Source: Serinus canaria (taxonomy: Eukaryota; Chordata; Aves; Passeriformes; Fringillidae). Taken from it: 64,000 bases of DNA. Made by a program: the position numbers and the translations under genes. The notes beneath the pieces were generated by a model. It was not told the origin of the DNA, searched no databases, and worked only from the letters and a program-made list of their open reading frames with translations. Positions 13,701 to 24,876 of the stretch are shown here, in pieces. Position 1 is the first letter of the stretch. Each line of letters starts with the position of its first letter. The stretch spans positions 11,153,108-11,217,107 of the forward strand of contig NC_066316.1 of assembly GCF_022539315.1 (NCBI RefSeq), given 5' to 3'.

Positions 13701-15973
13701 GTTGAAGCAAAACAACCATGGCCTGTCTAGAAAGAGACAGATGAGTTCCAGAGGAAGGACAGTATGGGAAATAGGAGTAGAGGGACATAAGTTTGGAAAA
13801 ATAATATCAGTCTGTGTAAAACACAATTTTTTATATATACACACACTCTTTTAGTTGGGGCTCTTGCTTTTCTTCTTGCGGGAGATGTAGAACAATTTTT
13901 TTTTAAAAGCCCATAACACCCTTTGTCAAAAAACAAAAAAAACAAAGGTGGAAGTAGGCCAAATCTTATTCAAATGCACTGATTTAAGAGCACTTTCTGC
14001 AGGTGTGATTTAAGTGAAGTGAAGTCAGATCAGTGTAAAGTCAGAACAAAACTGGAGAGCCAATGATTTAGTAGATATAAATTTACAGTACATTCACCAT
14101 AAGAAGTATAACCAGGGCAGAAGATTCTGCATGATCTCAATATGATGTTTAAATTAATTTTAGGTCAATACATTTGAAAGTCAGCAAGGAAAGGACCAAT
14201 ATGAACTCTGTTTCAGGTTGGCCAATGACATTTAACAAGGTATGTTAAGAGTTTTCTTCTGGTAGTCTTGTGGTATCCATGGATTCCTACATTGTTTTGT
14301 GTTTAAGCATTTAGACAATTTTCTCCTAAATACTCTGCTCACAATCATATTTGCTGCTTTTCTGTGTGAAAGCATGTCCTTGGCCAGGAAGTCAGCTCCA
14401 GCAGTGCATTAGCACAGGAATGGTGAGCATCCATCCTTTCTTATCTCCCTCTTCAGCTGCCATGGGAAACTGTCCTACTTTACAGAGAAAAGCAGCATGA
14501 CGGGACAGGTAGATCCACAAACCCTGGGCACTGGGCCTGGCTATTTTGTAGTTTCTTGTACCTTCTGTGACTATCAAAGCCCTTTTTCTTTGTTAGAGAT
14601 CAGCCCCAGGAAGGAAAGGCCTTTTTTCCATGCAGGTGGATAGTTTGTCCAAGGGCAGGACTCTTTTCAGTGCCCTGCTCCCATGGTGTGTCATACCAAG
14701 GTTTGTCCTTTTCAAAGCCCTTTCACCAGGGGTCCCCTTAGTCCTCTCTTGGATTGTGTGCAGTGGGAACAGGCAGCTTTCATGGAGTTCTGACTGACCT
14801 GTTTTTTTTTATTCTGAGTACTCTTGCAAGGGAAATAGACTGATGGAAAGCACACATTTAATTTTACAACAGGAAGAGTTTACAAGTCCCCAGCCATTAA
14901 AATAGAATAGATAGATTTGCCTGTAAATGTGAGCAGCCAAGTTGGATTTGATAATAGCATACACTGAGGCACCTTTACACAAAAGAGACACTACAGAGGG
15001 TTGTAAATGTGAGAGTAAATTAAAATTGCATATGCTTTCAGGTCTTTTAGAGACATGAAGCAAGATAATGGAGACTAAGTGGTTCAATTATTTTAAAAAT
15101 TAAAAAAATAAAAAAAGCTTGGACTGATAAATAAGCATGAATATGTTTACAATATTATTAAATGGTGTAAGCCTAGGCAGGCTTAATGACTCTCACTAAG
15201 ATGTTACTTATGCTATTTCAGCTTTTAACAAAATAATCCATCTGTTGTCTCCAAATCTAAGTAGAATTGCTTCCACTGAAGGGCCTAAAATAAATTGCTT
15301 AGGTTTTTTTCACTGCATGTATACCAGCACAGTCAAAAAGAATATTATTCACTTAAGCTTTATGCAAAATTGGTCTTTCTTTTGTCAAAGAAAGAAACCG
15401 TTTGAGAAGCTGAATGATTCATGTTAGCTGACCCCAATCACCTGCTTCTGCTGGGTTTGAACACCTTTCCTAGCTTGGTGTCAACACAGACACAGAAAAG
15501 CAGTGTTATGAGAGTCTCACTGCCTTTGCTTTGCATTTTTGTTCCTGGAGATCCCTTGGCATGCCCAAAATAGCAAAGGTTGCATGTAAAAGCAGGGCAA
15601 TAAACCAGCAGCAATTTAAAAAATGCTGACAGAAGATGGAAAATATCTGAGATGAAAACTGTCCAATATGCTGAACAGCTGCATCAAGATCTTAGTGTCC
15701 TTTTCCTTCTGTGTAGTTCTGAAGTCAGAGAGGCTTTGATTTTAGGCTTTGATTTTATTAGCATATCTCACCCATCACAGTTAGCCTGTGCTGGATGGAA
15801 TGGAATCCCAAGAGAAAAGTGGGAGAGTTTCAGAGCTAGTTGCATGTCCCTTTCAGAGCAAGACTGACACATGGGATAGAGTCACCTGGAAGGGCACAGT
15901 GGAGGCAATGGTCTGACTCAGGGTAACCCTAATGTTTCTGTGTCAAAAGTTATTTTATTATGGGTCTCTTATA

Positions 15974-16440
15974 CAGAATCACAGGATGGGTCATGCTGGA
16001 AAGAACCACAGTGGGGCATCCCATCCAACCTCCCAGTTCAAGCAGTTTCATCCCAGAGCATATGGCACAGGAGTGTGTCCAGACAGTTCTTGAATATCCC
16101 CAGGGCAGGGGGGATATCCAGGGCCTACCTGGGTAACCTGTTCCTGCACTCTGCCACCTGCACAGTGAGGAACTTCTTCCTGATGTTCAGGTGGAACTTC
16201 CTGAGCCTCAGTTCCTGCCTGTTGCCCCTTGTCCCACTGCCCAGCACCACCGAGCAGAGCCTGGTCCATCCCCTGGCCCCTCCCTGTACATATTCTCTCG
16301 GTCATCTCTTCTCAAGGCTGAAGAGACCCAGTCCTTCATCCTTTCCTCATCAGAGACATGCTCCAGTCCCTTGGTTGTCTTTGTAGCCCTCCTCTGGACC
16401 AGCTGCAGGGGCTCTGTTTCTCTTTTGCACAGTCCAGAAT
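15974..16440 (-). mobile_element. CR1 LINE 3' fragment, antisense to NRXN1
   Basis: The segment opens with the reverse complement of a CR1 3' end (CAGAATCACAGGATGGGTCA). It then follows the antisense CR1 order closely: the 'CATCCCATCCAACCTCCC' stretch, 'GGTAACCTGTTCCTGCACTC', 'AGGAACTTCTTCCTGATGTT', and finally 'GTAGCCCTCCTCTGGACCAG' near 16385. It is 5'-truncated, as CR1 copies usually are, and carries no intact coding sequence. The long open frames that cross it on both strands come from this repeat and are not genes. It ends about 1.06 kb before the exon at 17501. The family call is from remembered consensus, and no subfamily is assigned. Confidence 0.9.
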
Positions 16441-16835
16441 TTAATTGACAACTTTAAGTTATCAGCAACTTTTATTCTGCCACAGGAACTAAAACACAGG
16501 CTAGGAAGGTCTCTGTTTTACAAGAATGTGATTTGCTTATAGCAGATTAGCTTTGCCTTTGGACAGTCACCACATGAGTTTTGATCTATTCTTGCAGCAC
16601 TTGATCTACCATCTATTCATATCAATGAAAATACAAAGTCAGATTTTTCTTTCTCTCTTGGTCAACAGTGCAAGGCACAATATCTATAATCCTTTTCTTA
16701 GGAGAAATCTTTTCCTGGGCATTAAAGGTATCCTTTTTCCTAGGTTTGGGGATACTTTGGTTGTCACAAGTACATTTTGCTATGTACAGAATTTGCATTA
16801 AAAGTGTTTGCAGTACTGCTGAGAAATAGCAGATT

Positions 16836-16890
16836 AAAAAAAAAAAAAAAACAAAAACAAACAAAAACAAACAAAAAAAAACCCCAAAAA
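16836..16890. repeat. A-rich low-complexity tract
   Basis: Sixteen A are followed by CAAAAA and CAAA units and then AAAACCCC-type sequence. It may be an eroded poly(A)-like tail, but I recognise no retroposed body upstream of it. Confidence 0.8.
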
Positions 16891-17500
16891 ACCCATATCC
16901 ATGAAATGAAAAAAGAAAACATGGTTTGAAGATCTGCTAACAGCAGAAGGTACTGGATCTGAATAGTAGCAAGTCATCTAGATCAGGTAATAGATGATGT
17001 TCTGATAAGTCCTAATAAACAGAAGCTAAACAAACAGAGAAGATGACAAATTGACATAGATTAAGAAAAATATAACACATGCACACACACATTCCACTTT
17101 TTAATTTCCATCAAATTATTTTTAATAAAGGAGCAAAAATCCAGTCTTGTAAATGCATACTTGGAGTTCTTCTGGCTCACTAATCCTATTTCTTAAAGAC
17201 CTGTATGAGATTGAAAAGTGAATAATTAAATCCATGTTGACTGTGCCCATTTATGAAAACCTGGTGCATACACAATGTGTTTACATAGTTAAATAGAAGT
17301 GTTTTAATGTAATAGTTCTGTAGTGTACAGCACATAGTAGCTCTATGTTTTGCTTATATTCGGTAATTTTCTTGCTTGATGTGACTTTTGGTGAGTTTTA
17401 ACATTTGCCCAGCCAGTCTCTCTGTTTCTCTCTTTCTCTGTGAGGTTCACATGTAAACTGCTTTAAAGATTGCATAATGACTGTTTGGCATGTCCTACAG

Positions 17501-17623
17501 GCAAAGGCCCAGAAACCCTTTTTGCTGGCTATAACCTCAATGACAATGAGTGGCACACAGTGCGCGTGGTGCGGCGAGGGAAAGGTTTAAAGTTAATGGT
17601 GGATGACCAGCAGGCTGTGACAG
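17501..17623 (+). CDS. NRXN1: NRXN1 exon: part of LNS4 domain (alpha-neurexin)
   Basis: This 123-bp internal exon starts after TCCTACAG and ends before the donor GTACTG. Both flanking introns are phase 1, so the exon is symmetric. It encodes 40 complete residues, beginning [20 protein letters not shown] and ending VDDQQAVT. The NEWHTVRV segment is the W-H-x-V core strand typical of laminin-neurexin-sex-hormone-globulin (LNS) domains, and the peptide is nearly the NRXN1 LNS4 sequence as I remember it. Apparent differences from mammals are KGLKLMVDD for KSLKLTVDD and QQAV for QQAM. NRXN2 and NRXN3 differ more around this junction. The product is an extracellular segment of the presynaptic adhesion receptor alpha-neurexin-1. 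From memory, the small alternative splice-site-3 exon precedes this one, and it was not seen in the window. The paralogue call is secure from this exon together with the next one. Confidence 0.95.
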
Positions 17624-20600
17624 GTACTGTGGCACTGTGATTCCATGATTCCATGTTGCTGGGGGGGGAAACACAAAGCAAAACAAAAACAGAACAAACA
17701 AAAAAAAGTTACAGGAGCAAAATGGCTTTATCTGAGAGAAACATGCTTTTTTTCCTTTTTCCTGGGTAAGATTCAAAATTCATGTTATACATCTTAGGAT
17801 GCTGGTACAAGCAGAGTGTTATTACACCTGCTATTAATGCTGCTCTAACGCTGCTATTGAAATTAAAGAAAATCTTCCTGCTGGCTTAAATGAATGTTTT
17901 TATACAGTGGTTGGAGAGAAGTGATTTAGTACGTCACTAATGAGAAGGCAAGCGAAATGCTTTTGGCAACACATTGTTAGGGCTAAACTCTAAGCCACTG
18001 CTTTAATAAACATTTTATGGATATTCTACTGTGATTTGAATCTTGCACCAACTGTCCTCAATGATTATATATTAGGCAGCATGTTTTTCTCAAATATTAA
18101 AATAGCAGTTGGGGCGGGAGAAAGAAAAAAATGGCATGCATGCTAGCAGATGATAGAAATGTGTTTCTGTATTTATATGATCAGAAATGTTAATAGAGAA
18201 CATTGATTTTTGTCCTGTACAAGACAATGTTCACATGCATGTTGTTAAGAGCAACTTATCTGACTTCTGATTCCTTGCACAGCATAATGTGCCTAATTTT
18301 TTTGTTAGCTATTTAGAATTATCCTTTGGTTTTGTCTACCATTAAACAACTTCTATCATTGGTTCTAAGCTTTGTTAAAATGGTAACAAGTTGAATGTTT
18401 TGGGTTTTTTTTAAAGAGGAGTGAAGCTTCTTTAATAATCCCCTTTCACCTCTACAGAACACTGAGGGTCTTGTCACTGGTAGAACAAGAATTCATATAG
18501 CTGCAAGAACATATTTTCTAGAATCAGAAATTACCAATAGATCTCCCAGCACTGAAGTCTCTGTATGTTATGATGCCCAGGGTCATTTGCTCAAGAATGA
18601 ATATGTCCTAAACAATTTATTTTCTTTTGATATTATAGGAGGAAGTATAAGAAAATATTATAATCTTGCTGCTTCAACAGCTACTCAAGGCAGATTCTAA
18701 TATAGAGAAAATAGTTTAGATCAAAATCCAGTGCAAGATGCAAATGCTCAACTCCTGGGCTCCTCATGCCAGAGTTCTAATTTACAAATACTTCAGGTTA
18801 CATAACCTGGGTCCAGCTTTCTGGTGCAATATTTGTATTCTTTCCACAACCCAGTAAGTACATCCAAAAATGGCCAGTTGACTTGAATTCCCTCTCAGTT
18901 CTTCCAGCTGGAACTTGTCTGCATTTGCATAATGCACAAATGTTTAATGTTATTAATCCAAAAGGAGAAACTCATCCCAATATTTTGGAGGGAAAAAAGT
19001 CCTAAAACTTCCTAAACTCCCTGTAGAAATCTGTGGGGCCAATCTGGGGCCTCCTCTACTAATGAGGAGGAATCTGCTGTATGAGAAGGAGCAGAGGGAG
19101 CTTTAAACGTGGGCAATCTGCTGTTAGTTCCATGAATGTCACATTTCCTACAAAGAAAATCTTTATTGTTGTGTAAGTGGTGAGAATTTTTGTTTTGTTC
19201 TGTTTTTGGGGGTAGGGGTTTTTTGGTTGTCTTGGGTTTTTTTCAATACTGAGTGGTTTAAAACCCTTTACAAATTTAAATTTCAAATGTGTGTAATAGA
19301 ATTTAACATGTAGTAGCTTTGAATTTCCTGAAAGCATAGGGAAAGTGTTGCCTTATGGGATTAAAGTGTGCTGGTTCTAAAGTTTTCTTCAGATGTTCCA
19401 ACAATCAGAAATTTGGTTAAAATACAACCCATTAATTTTTCATGTGAAAGGTTATTATAGTTTTATGAGGAGAATAAGGAAGTTAACTGACTTCCTGCTA
19501 AAAATTCCAGCTTTCTCCTGCCACATGCTGTTTTCCATTTTTGATTCCATTTCCTTTGCCGTATATGAAGGAATCCCCATTGGCTCCAGAAAACTTAAGC
19601 TGCAGGAAAATCTATTAAATAATTCAGCCTGATTTGCTAATTTTTACAGATTATAAAATACCACTTGTTCATTTGTGAGTTGTGCTTGGTCCTCTTTGAA
19701 AAATGCATGATGTGTGCATGGGTGCGTAATAAAAATCAGTCATACTACCTTTCATTGGAAGCCATGCAGGTGGTTTTGAAGAAGTTACTCATCACAGTGG
19801 AGTTTAAATATTTCCAGCCCTGATAGGCCTTGTTTTCTAAGATTGTATAGAAAATAAAAATTATTGTAAATTCACTAAATTTGGGTAACAGAATAGATTA
19901 TGGTTATGAACAAAAATTCAATTGCCCTTTTGAACGATGTTTTTCCACAAACCTGATAAACTTAAAAAAATAAACAAAAACCAAAACCACATCAAACCAA
20001 AAAAAAAATAAACCACCACCAAATCCCCAAACACCCAACCTTGTAAGTACAAGCTACATTCTTTTTTACTTCATTGCTGCATTTAAAAATCCTGTGGAGC
20101 ATTATGTGAAATCTCAAGTCCTGTTTGCATGTTTGTAGAACTGAATTGGTGGGACATGAGCCCAGATTCTGGAACTTTTTTATTACTATGCTCATGAAAG
20201 AAATACATTTAATGTAGTGGGGATATTGTGCTACAGGCCAAAGATTGGTGGATTTTTGCCATGACATTATTGGAATGCCATTTGAAGGGATATAAGACTG
20301 GAATATAAAATATTCCTCTCTGAAACCTGATCCTCAGCTCTTTGGCTGTGATCCAACATAGAGCTCTTATCCCAGCAAAAATTACACATTTGGCATTTTT
20401 CAAGACAGCTCCCTGACTCATTACTGCATGGAAGAAGCCACTTTTGCTTAATACATTCAGGGAAAATGGTATCTTCAGAAGTGGTGTTTAGAAACAAGAA
20501 TATCAAGAAGACTGTCCCTGGGGTTTAGGGTGCCTCATGCAGTGCTCAGCCCATGAGTGCAGGTGGTGTTCTATGGCAAGTTCTCCTACAGAACTCATCC

Positions 20601-22120
20601 CAAAGCTAAGTAAGCTACTTGCAAATATTTATCATAAATTATTAGAGCAATTGTTGTGCCTGAATGGTATTAAAACTTAGAGAGCTCTTCTCCCTGTAAC
20701 TTCACTGATGCCTGTACTTGTATCTCAGTGCTGTGGCTTAACCTGCTTATGAATTCATCTCCCTGGGCAAATCTCAGATATTGACATTTCTCTTTCCCTT
20801 GCCTTTTCCCTGTCACACACATGTCCACAGACACTTGCTTATGACACCTACAAAGGTACAGCTCTGTCAGCCTCCTCCAGGCTTTGTGCACCACTTCTGA
20901 CATGCCCAGCCTGGGGCAGTGCTCACTCTCCCTCTTGGAATAGAATATTTGGGGATGGACAGAGGGAACTTGGCTTGTCAACAGCTTTGCCACTGAGAAT
21001 TTGTAGTAGAGCAATGTATTCCATGAGAGACATGAAACAACTAAGGAACTGGGGAATTTCAAAATGGTTTGCAAAAGGTACTTTAAGTGGTGAAATTCAT
21101 TAGTAATAAGAAGCTGTTTTTCCACACAATGTGACCATGAATCAGCCCTGTGAAAATACTGCCCTACTTCTTTAAAATAAGCATGGAAAAAATTGGACAT
21201 TCTGTCAGAAAAAGGAACTCTTCAGTGAACACAATTTTGATGTGCTGGGTAAGGTATTTAATAACTAGCTTAAAAACTTACCTGACCTGTATGCAGTGTA
21301 CTCTGGTAGTGCTGATCCTTTCCTCCAGATTAGCTTTGCAGTCAGCAAATTTCAGGCTTCTTGCTCTGCAGTGGTCCTGGCATGGCAGAGAGAACTCAAA
21401 GGCAGCTGTGGGACTTGCTTTCAGTCACATTTCCAAAGTCAGCAAGTCCCTTGTTTTTTCCAGGATCATGAGACACTGGCATGTGCCCTTCCTGCAGGCT
21501 TTCTGTTCTGCCCATGCCTTGGGCTCTGCCCCTTCTCCCATGTTTATCCCCATGGTACAGAGCCAGTTGTTTTCAAGCAGCTCTCCACCCTTGTCACACA
21601 GGGCTTTCTGCAGCAGGGCTGGCATTAATGTACCCAAGACAGCTGAAACAGGAATCCTTCCTACTGCTAGTCAAGTCATGTGCATTGAAGCAAAACAGGT
21701 GGAATAAATCCCCTCAAGCTGTTCTGTTTCTCTTTCATGAGACTCTAATATTGTTGGTTTAGCTCTGAGAATGGCCTTTGTGTTCCTCATGTTAAGTAAT
21801 TGCACTTGCTTGTAGTAAAACTCCACGTCTGGTTAGGTGTAACTGAAGTGAGGGATTTTGTTGGCAGTTTAATGTACTCTGGTAAACTGTTTCAGTTTAG
21901 AAATTTTTCTGTTGGCCTTATCCAAATGTACCGAGTGCTTTGGAAAGGCTCCTGGATTTACCAGTGATTAGGATGAATTTGAAAGAATTCCCTTTGGAGA
22001 CAACAATTGGCCTCGCACATTCTGAAAAGAGTGAAAATGATGCAGATGCTTAATCACATGATGTGCTCCTTGACCTCCCCTTTCAGAGACTAACACGTGT
22101 TTTCTTGTTGCTGTTTAAAG
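17624..22120 (+). other. NRXN1: NRXN1 intron, 4.5 kb
   Basis: The donor is GTACTG at 17624. The acceptor is TTTAAAG ending at 22120, with a CTAAC branch-point candidate at 22090-22094. Two overlapping octamers ATTCCATG lie just behind the donor (about 17641-17656) and resemble the CR1 terminal octamer, but no CR1 body follows. Open frames of about 175-185 codons at 20670-21200 (-) and 21150-21707 (+) overlap each other and show no domain or conserved motif, so I do not call them genes. I recognise nothing else. Confidence 0.85.
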
Positions 22121-22502
22121 GTCAAATGGCTGGCGATCACACACGGCTGGAATTCCACAACATAGAAACAGGAATAATAACAGAACGGCGCTACCTGTCT
22201 TCTGTGCCTTCTAATTTTATTGGGCATCTACAGAGTCTCACATTTAATGGCATGGCATACATTGACTTGTGTAAAAATGGAGACATCGATTATTGTGAGC
22301 TAAATGCAAGATTCGGGTTCAGGAACATCATAGCAGACCCTGTAACCTTTAAAACAAAAGCAAGTTATGTTGCACTGGCCACGCTACAAGCGTACACATC
22401 TATGCACCTTTTTTTCCAGTTCAAAACCACCTCCCTGGATGGATTGATACTTTTTAACAGTGGCGATGGAAATGATTTCATTGTGGTTGAATTAGTGAAA
22501 GG
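22121..22502 (+). CDS. NRXN1: NRXN1 exon: end of LNS4 and start of LNS5
   Basis: This 382-bp internal exon has a phase 1 intron upstream and a phase 2 intron downstream. It follows TTTAAAG and ends before the donor GTATGT. The frame runs from [17 protein letters not shown] through a domain end with the cysteine pair of [11 protein letters not shown] (closing LNS4). It then crosses a short linker at about [13 protein letters not shown] and enters LNS5 with [11 protein letters not shown], the FFQFKTTS strand and [27 protein letters not shown] and [10 protein letters not shown] identify NRXN1; as I remember them, NRXN3 has EMVGDHTRLE and a different ERRY context. Two conservative differences from remembered mammalian sequence are KASY for KSSY and ILFNSG for ILYNSG. 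If the donor were ignored, the frame would stay open to a stop at about 22627. LNS domains of neurexins form the rod that binds postsynaptic and secreted partners. Confidence 0.97.
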
Positions 22503-23064
22503 GTATGTATGGATTAGCATAACAGCAAAACCAGTCCATTCAAAGTGTGTATGCAGGAGGAATACACGGGAAAGTTTAGGATGCAAATCTCCTTTTTCTT
22601 TTTTGTTTTTTTTTTTTGTTTTTTTCTGACTGGATAGATGTGATGGATAAATGTTTCTTCCTGTTGAACTTCATGTGCTTTATTGTGACTCTTTCTTTCA
22701 GATGAAGCTAGATGCCTGAAATGTATGAAAGTAAATAATAGGTATAACTTCTCTGGTGCTTACCACAAAGAAGTGCTAGTTTGTAGCCTCCCTCTTGTTC
22801 TCTCTCTCTACGTATGTATGCATGTCTTGGTACGTGGAGTGCTCGTTGCTTTCCAGAAACTTGGGACTGCACCTCAACTCATCCAAACGAGTGGCAATTT
22901 CTCGGAATCACAATTGCTTCCACATCTGGCATTCATTGTTGTCTTCTGGTTTAGCCAGCGCTGCTGAGGAGTACAAGCAAATAGAAAATATTAGACATAT
23001 TAATTATTGCCCCCTTGCTATGTAAAGAAAAAGGAAACTTTTCCAATTTTTTCTCTTTTCCCAG
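22503..23064 (+). other. NRXN1: NRXN1 short intron, 562 bp
   Basis: The donor is GTATGT at 22503. The acceptor is TTCTCTTTTCCCAG ending at 23064, with a strong pyrimidine tract. It is the only phase 2 intron of the set and by far the shortest, splitting LNS5 within the codon for G of VKGY. It includes a T-rich run (about 22595-22626). It shows no other feature. Confidence 0.93.
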
Positions 23065-23255
23065 GTATTTACACTACGTGTTTGACTTGGGAAACGGTGC
23101 CAACCTCATCAAGGGAAGTTCTAATAAACCTCTGAATGACAACCAGTGGCATAATGTCATGATATCAAGGGATACCAACAACCTACACACTGTAAAGATT
23201 GACACTAAAATCACAACACAGAGCACAGCAGGAGCCAGAAATCTAGATCTAAAAA
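23065..23255 (+). CDS. NRXN1: NRXN1 exon: central LNS5
   Basis: This 191-bp internal exon has a phase 2 intron upstream and a phase 1 intron downstream. It lies between CCCAG and the consensus donor GTAAGT. It encodes [20 protein letters not shown], then the LNS signature strand [13 protein letters not shown], then [14 protein letters not shown] and GARNLDLK. It joins the previous exon through a split glycine codon and the next one through a split serine codon (A|GT). The match to remembered NRXN1 is very close; apparent substitutions are DTNN for DTSN and TQSTAG for TQITAG. Its length is not a multiple of three, but with the 382-bp exon it makes 573 bp, so the two could be lost together without a frameshift while either one alone could not. 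Reading past the donor stays open to a stop ending at 23419. Confidence 0.97.
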
Positions 23256-23488
23256 GTAAGTACAGTGATTCTTGTATTAGCTACAGTGAGGGCCATTACA
23301 GAGTAATAAACAGAATAAATCACATCTGTAAAGTAGTATATAGTTTTGTAATATTGTATGAAACCTTTTGTTTTATGATAATCAGCATGATCACAAGAGA
23401 CTACACCACCTTAACCTGACCATGCCAGTTTAGAAGTACTTCTGCACAGGTTGGTACAACTGTAAACATGTGAAGATCCCATGGGAAT

Positions 23489-23500
23489 AATAAAAATAAA
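23489..23500 (+). promoter_or_regulatory. Two adjacent AATAAA hexamers, possible intronic poly(A) signal
   Basis: AATAAA occurs at 23489-23494 and again at 23495-23500. This is about 70 bases after the first in-frame stop reached when the exon 23065-23255 is read through its donor. Both placement and hexamer would suit intronic polyadenylation, but AATAAA is common in AT-rich introns. There is only an A run immediately downstream and no clear GT-rich element. Confidence 0.2.
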
Positions 23501-24521
23501 TTAAAAAAAAAAGGTAGGAAATTATAATAACACAAAGTGGCCCATATAAACCAAAATATAGTTGAGGGACTCAAGGAGGCTTACAATGTCTATGTAAAAA
23601 CTTGACTTTTACATGACCATAGGTTATAAAAGTAGCATAACATACTCATGTAAATGATGAGTATGTAATAATTTCAATTGCAGGTGGGGTAAACTTTGTA
23701 ACCAGCACTAAACCTACATGTTATAAATCCAGCTAGATTCTTATGATCTATTTTTTATAAACATATGTATATTTTAAAATAAGTGATAGTAATGAGTTGT
23801 ATGGATGGGTTTCTGAAAAACTAATTTGCATCTGAGGAAAATATCTTTTTGAAAGGAGGTATACTTTTAAAATAATGACTACCTAATCAGACAAAAGAAT
23901 TTATGTCCTGGTCATGTGGAAAAGTAGTGTGTATTTTACCATTTTTTAAAAAGACTCTTGGCAGGAAAACTGAAATTTCATAACAGTCAAAGAAATATGA
24001 TATTTCAAAAGCCAGGATGTTCAAAGTAGATATTAATATTCCATCAAGAGCTTATTCCTTGCTGAATTTTCTTTTAACTGCCTCTGAGTCACAGATAATG
24101 AGCTGACCTTGGTAATTATTCTGGATTTTGTGATATTTTACATGTTTGCCTCACTTGAAAGTGCTATTAAGATTGTAAGAAAGGCTGTGAAAACAGTATC
24201 CTGATATGTCATAATCTTCAATAAGAGATTTTTCTATTTAAAACCCTGGCATTTCTGATAAAGTAAAGTAGCATTTGAAATTTGTGCCATGCTATTTCTC
24301 AGGTTTGCATTCTTTTAAACATCATCGACTTTTTTGCTGATAAAGTGTAATATTTCAACCTTGTTTTTGATGCTGTAGAAAAAGCATCCAGCTTGTTCCT
24401 TGACATTCTTGAGGAGGCTAGTACTGCTTATGCACATCTGTATGTCTTTAATATGTTTTCCTCTTCTCCTAGTAGTTAAATCAAGCATGAGTAGGGAAAA
24501 AAGAAAAAAAAGAAACAATCC

Positions 24522-24836
24522 TGTTGCGAGCTGATAATTAGCACAGCCAATTTATTCGGCGTATTTTTCAAAAGGGTCGGTCCTTGGTGCGCTGGTTTAT
24601 TTAAGGCAAGGGGCTCAGGTTCTCTCCATGTGCTCGCTGAAGGCACTAGAGAGCGCTGTGATCTCACCGAAGGCGCTGCCAGGGCTGGGCAAAAAAAGCA
24701 GCCTGCAAAACCCAACATCCCTGAGCATCCCTTTGTGTGCGGCGCTTTGAAAATGCGACTTTCGCCTTACGCTTTTGAAGTAAAACTGTATCCATAGCTG
24801 CCGCGTTTTCTAACCTTGAATTCCTTCGGAATAACA
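24522..24836 (-). mobile_element. CpG-rich 315-bp block, possible solo LTR or other recent insertion
   Basis: About fifteen CpG dinucleotides cluster here, while the surrounding intron is strongly CpG-poor. The block can be read as starting TGTTGCGAGC and ending GGAATAACA, so it has TGTT...AACA short inverted termini. On the minus strand, CCTTAAATAAACC (TATA-like) is followed about 60 bases later by CGAATAAATTGG (a poly(A) signal) and then about 30 bases to the CAACA end. That is the order expected of the end of an LTR. No clear target-site duplication abuts these exact ends. An 11-base AAAAAAGAAAC does occur on both sides (about 24506-24516 and 24889-24899), but in A-rich context. Alternatives are a retroposed CpG-rich transcript with an A-rich tail or an intronic regulatory CpG cluster. 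No coding sequence is present. Confidence 0.4.
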
Positions 24837-24876
24837 AAAAAAAAAAAAAAACACCAAAAAAAAACCCCACAACGGA
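24836..24876. repeat. A-rich tract flanking the CpG-rich block
   Basis: Sixteen A (24836-24851) are followed by CACC, nine A and CCCC-type sequence. It directly abuts the CpG-rich block and could be a poly(A)-like tail of a plus-strand retroposed insertion, or pre-existing A-rich DNA at the insertion site. Confidence 0.8.

Larger units (their letters stand above)
1..17500 (+). other. NRXN1: NRXN1 intron (3' part), upstream of the first exon in the window
   Basis: This is AT-rich noncoding sequence with stop codons in all frames. I saw no neurexin-like exon in it by eye. It ends in a normal acceptor: a TGAC branch-point candidate at 17478-17481 followed by a short pyrimidine stretch and CAG at 17498-17500. 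It contains a C/T tract at 10745, a CAAA repeat at 8652, a CR1 fragment at 15974-16440 and an A-rich tract at 16836. As I recall the mammalian gene, the small alternative exon of splice site 3 precedes the exon at 17501. I looked for a short segment of the form D-C-x-R-x-N-C and did not find it, so that exon is probably further upstream or too diverged to spot. The rest of the interval shows nothing I can name. Confidence 0.8.

Noticed and set aside
15940..16448. Long open frames on both strands (up to 148 codons)
   Set aside because: They coincide with the CR1 fragment at 15974-16440 and arise from the repeat's noncoding 3' part.
20670..21707. Overlapping open frames of 176 (-) and 185 (+) codons
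   Set aside because: They overlap each other and show no motif, signal peptide or family likeness. Several other frames are also open nearby, as expected by chance in a slightly GC-richer patch.
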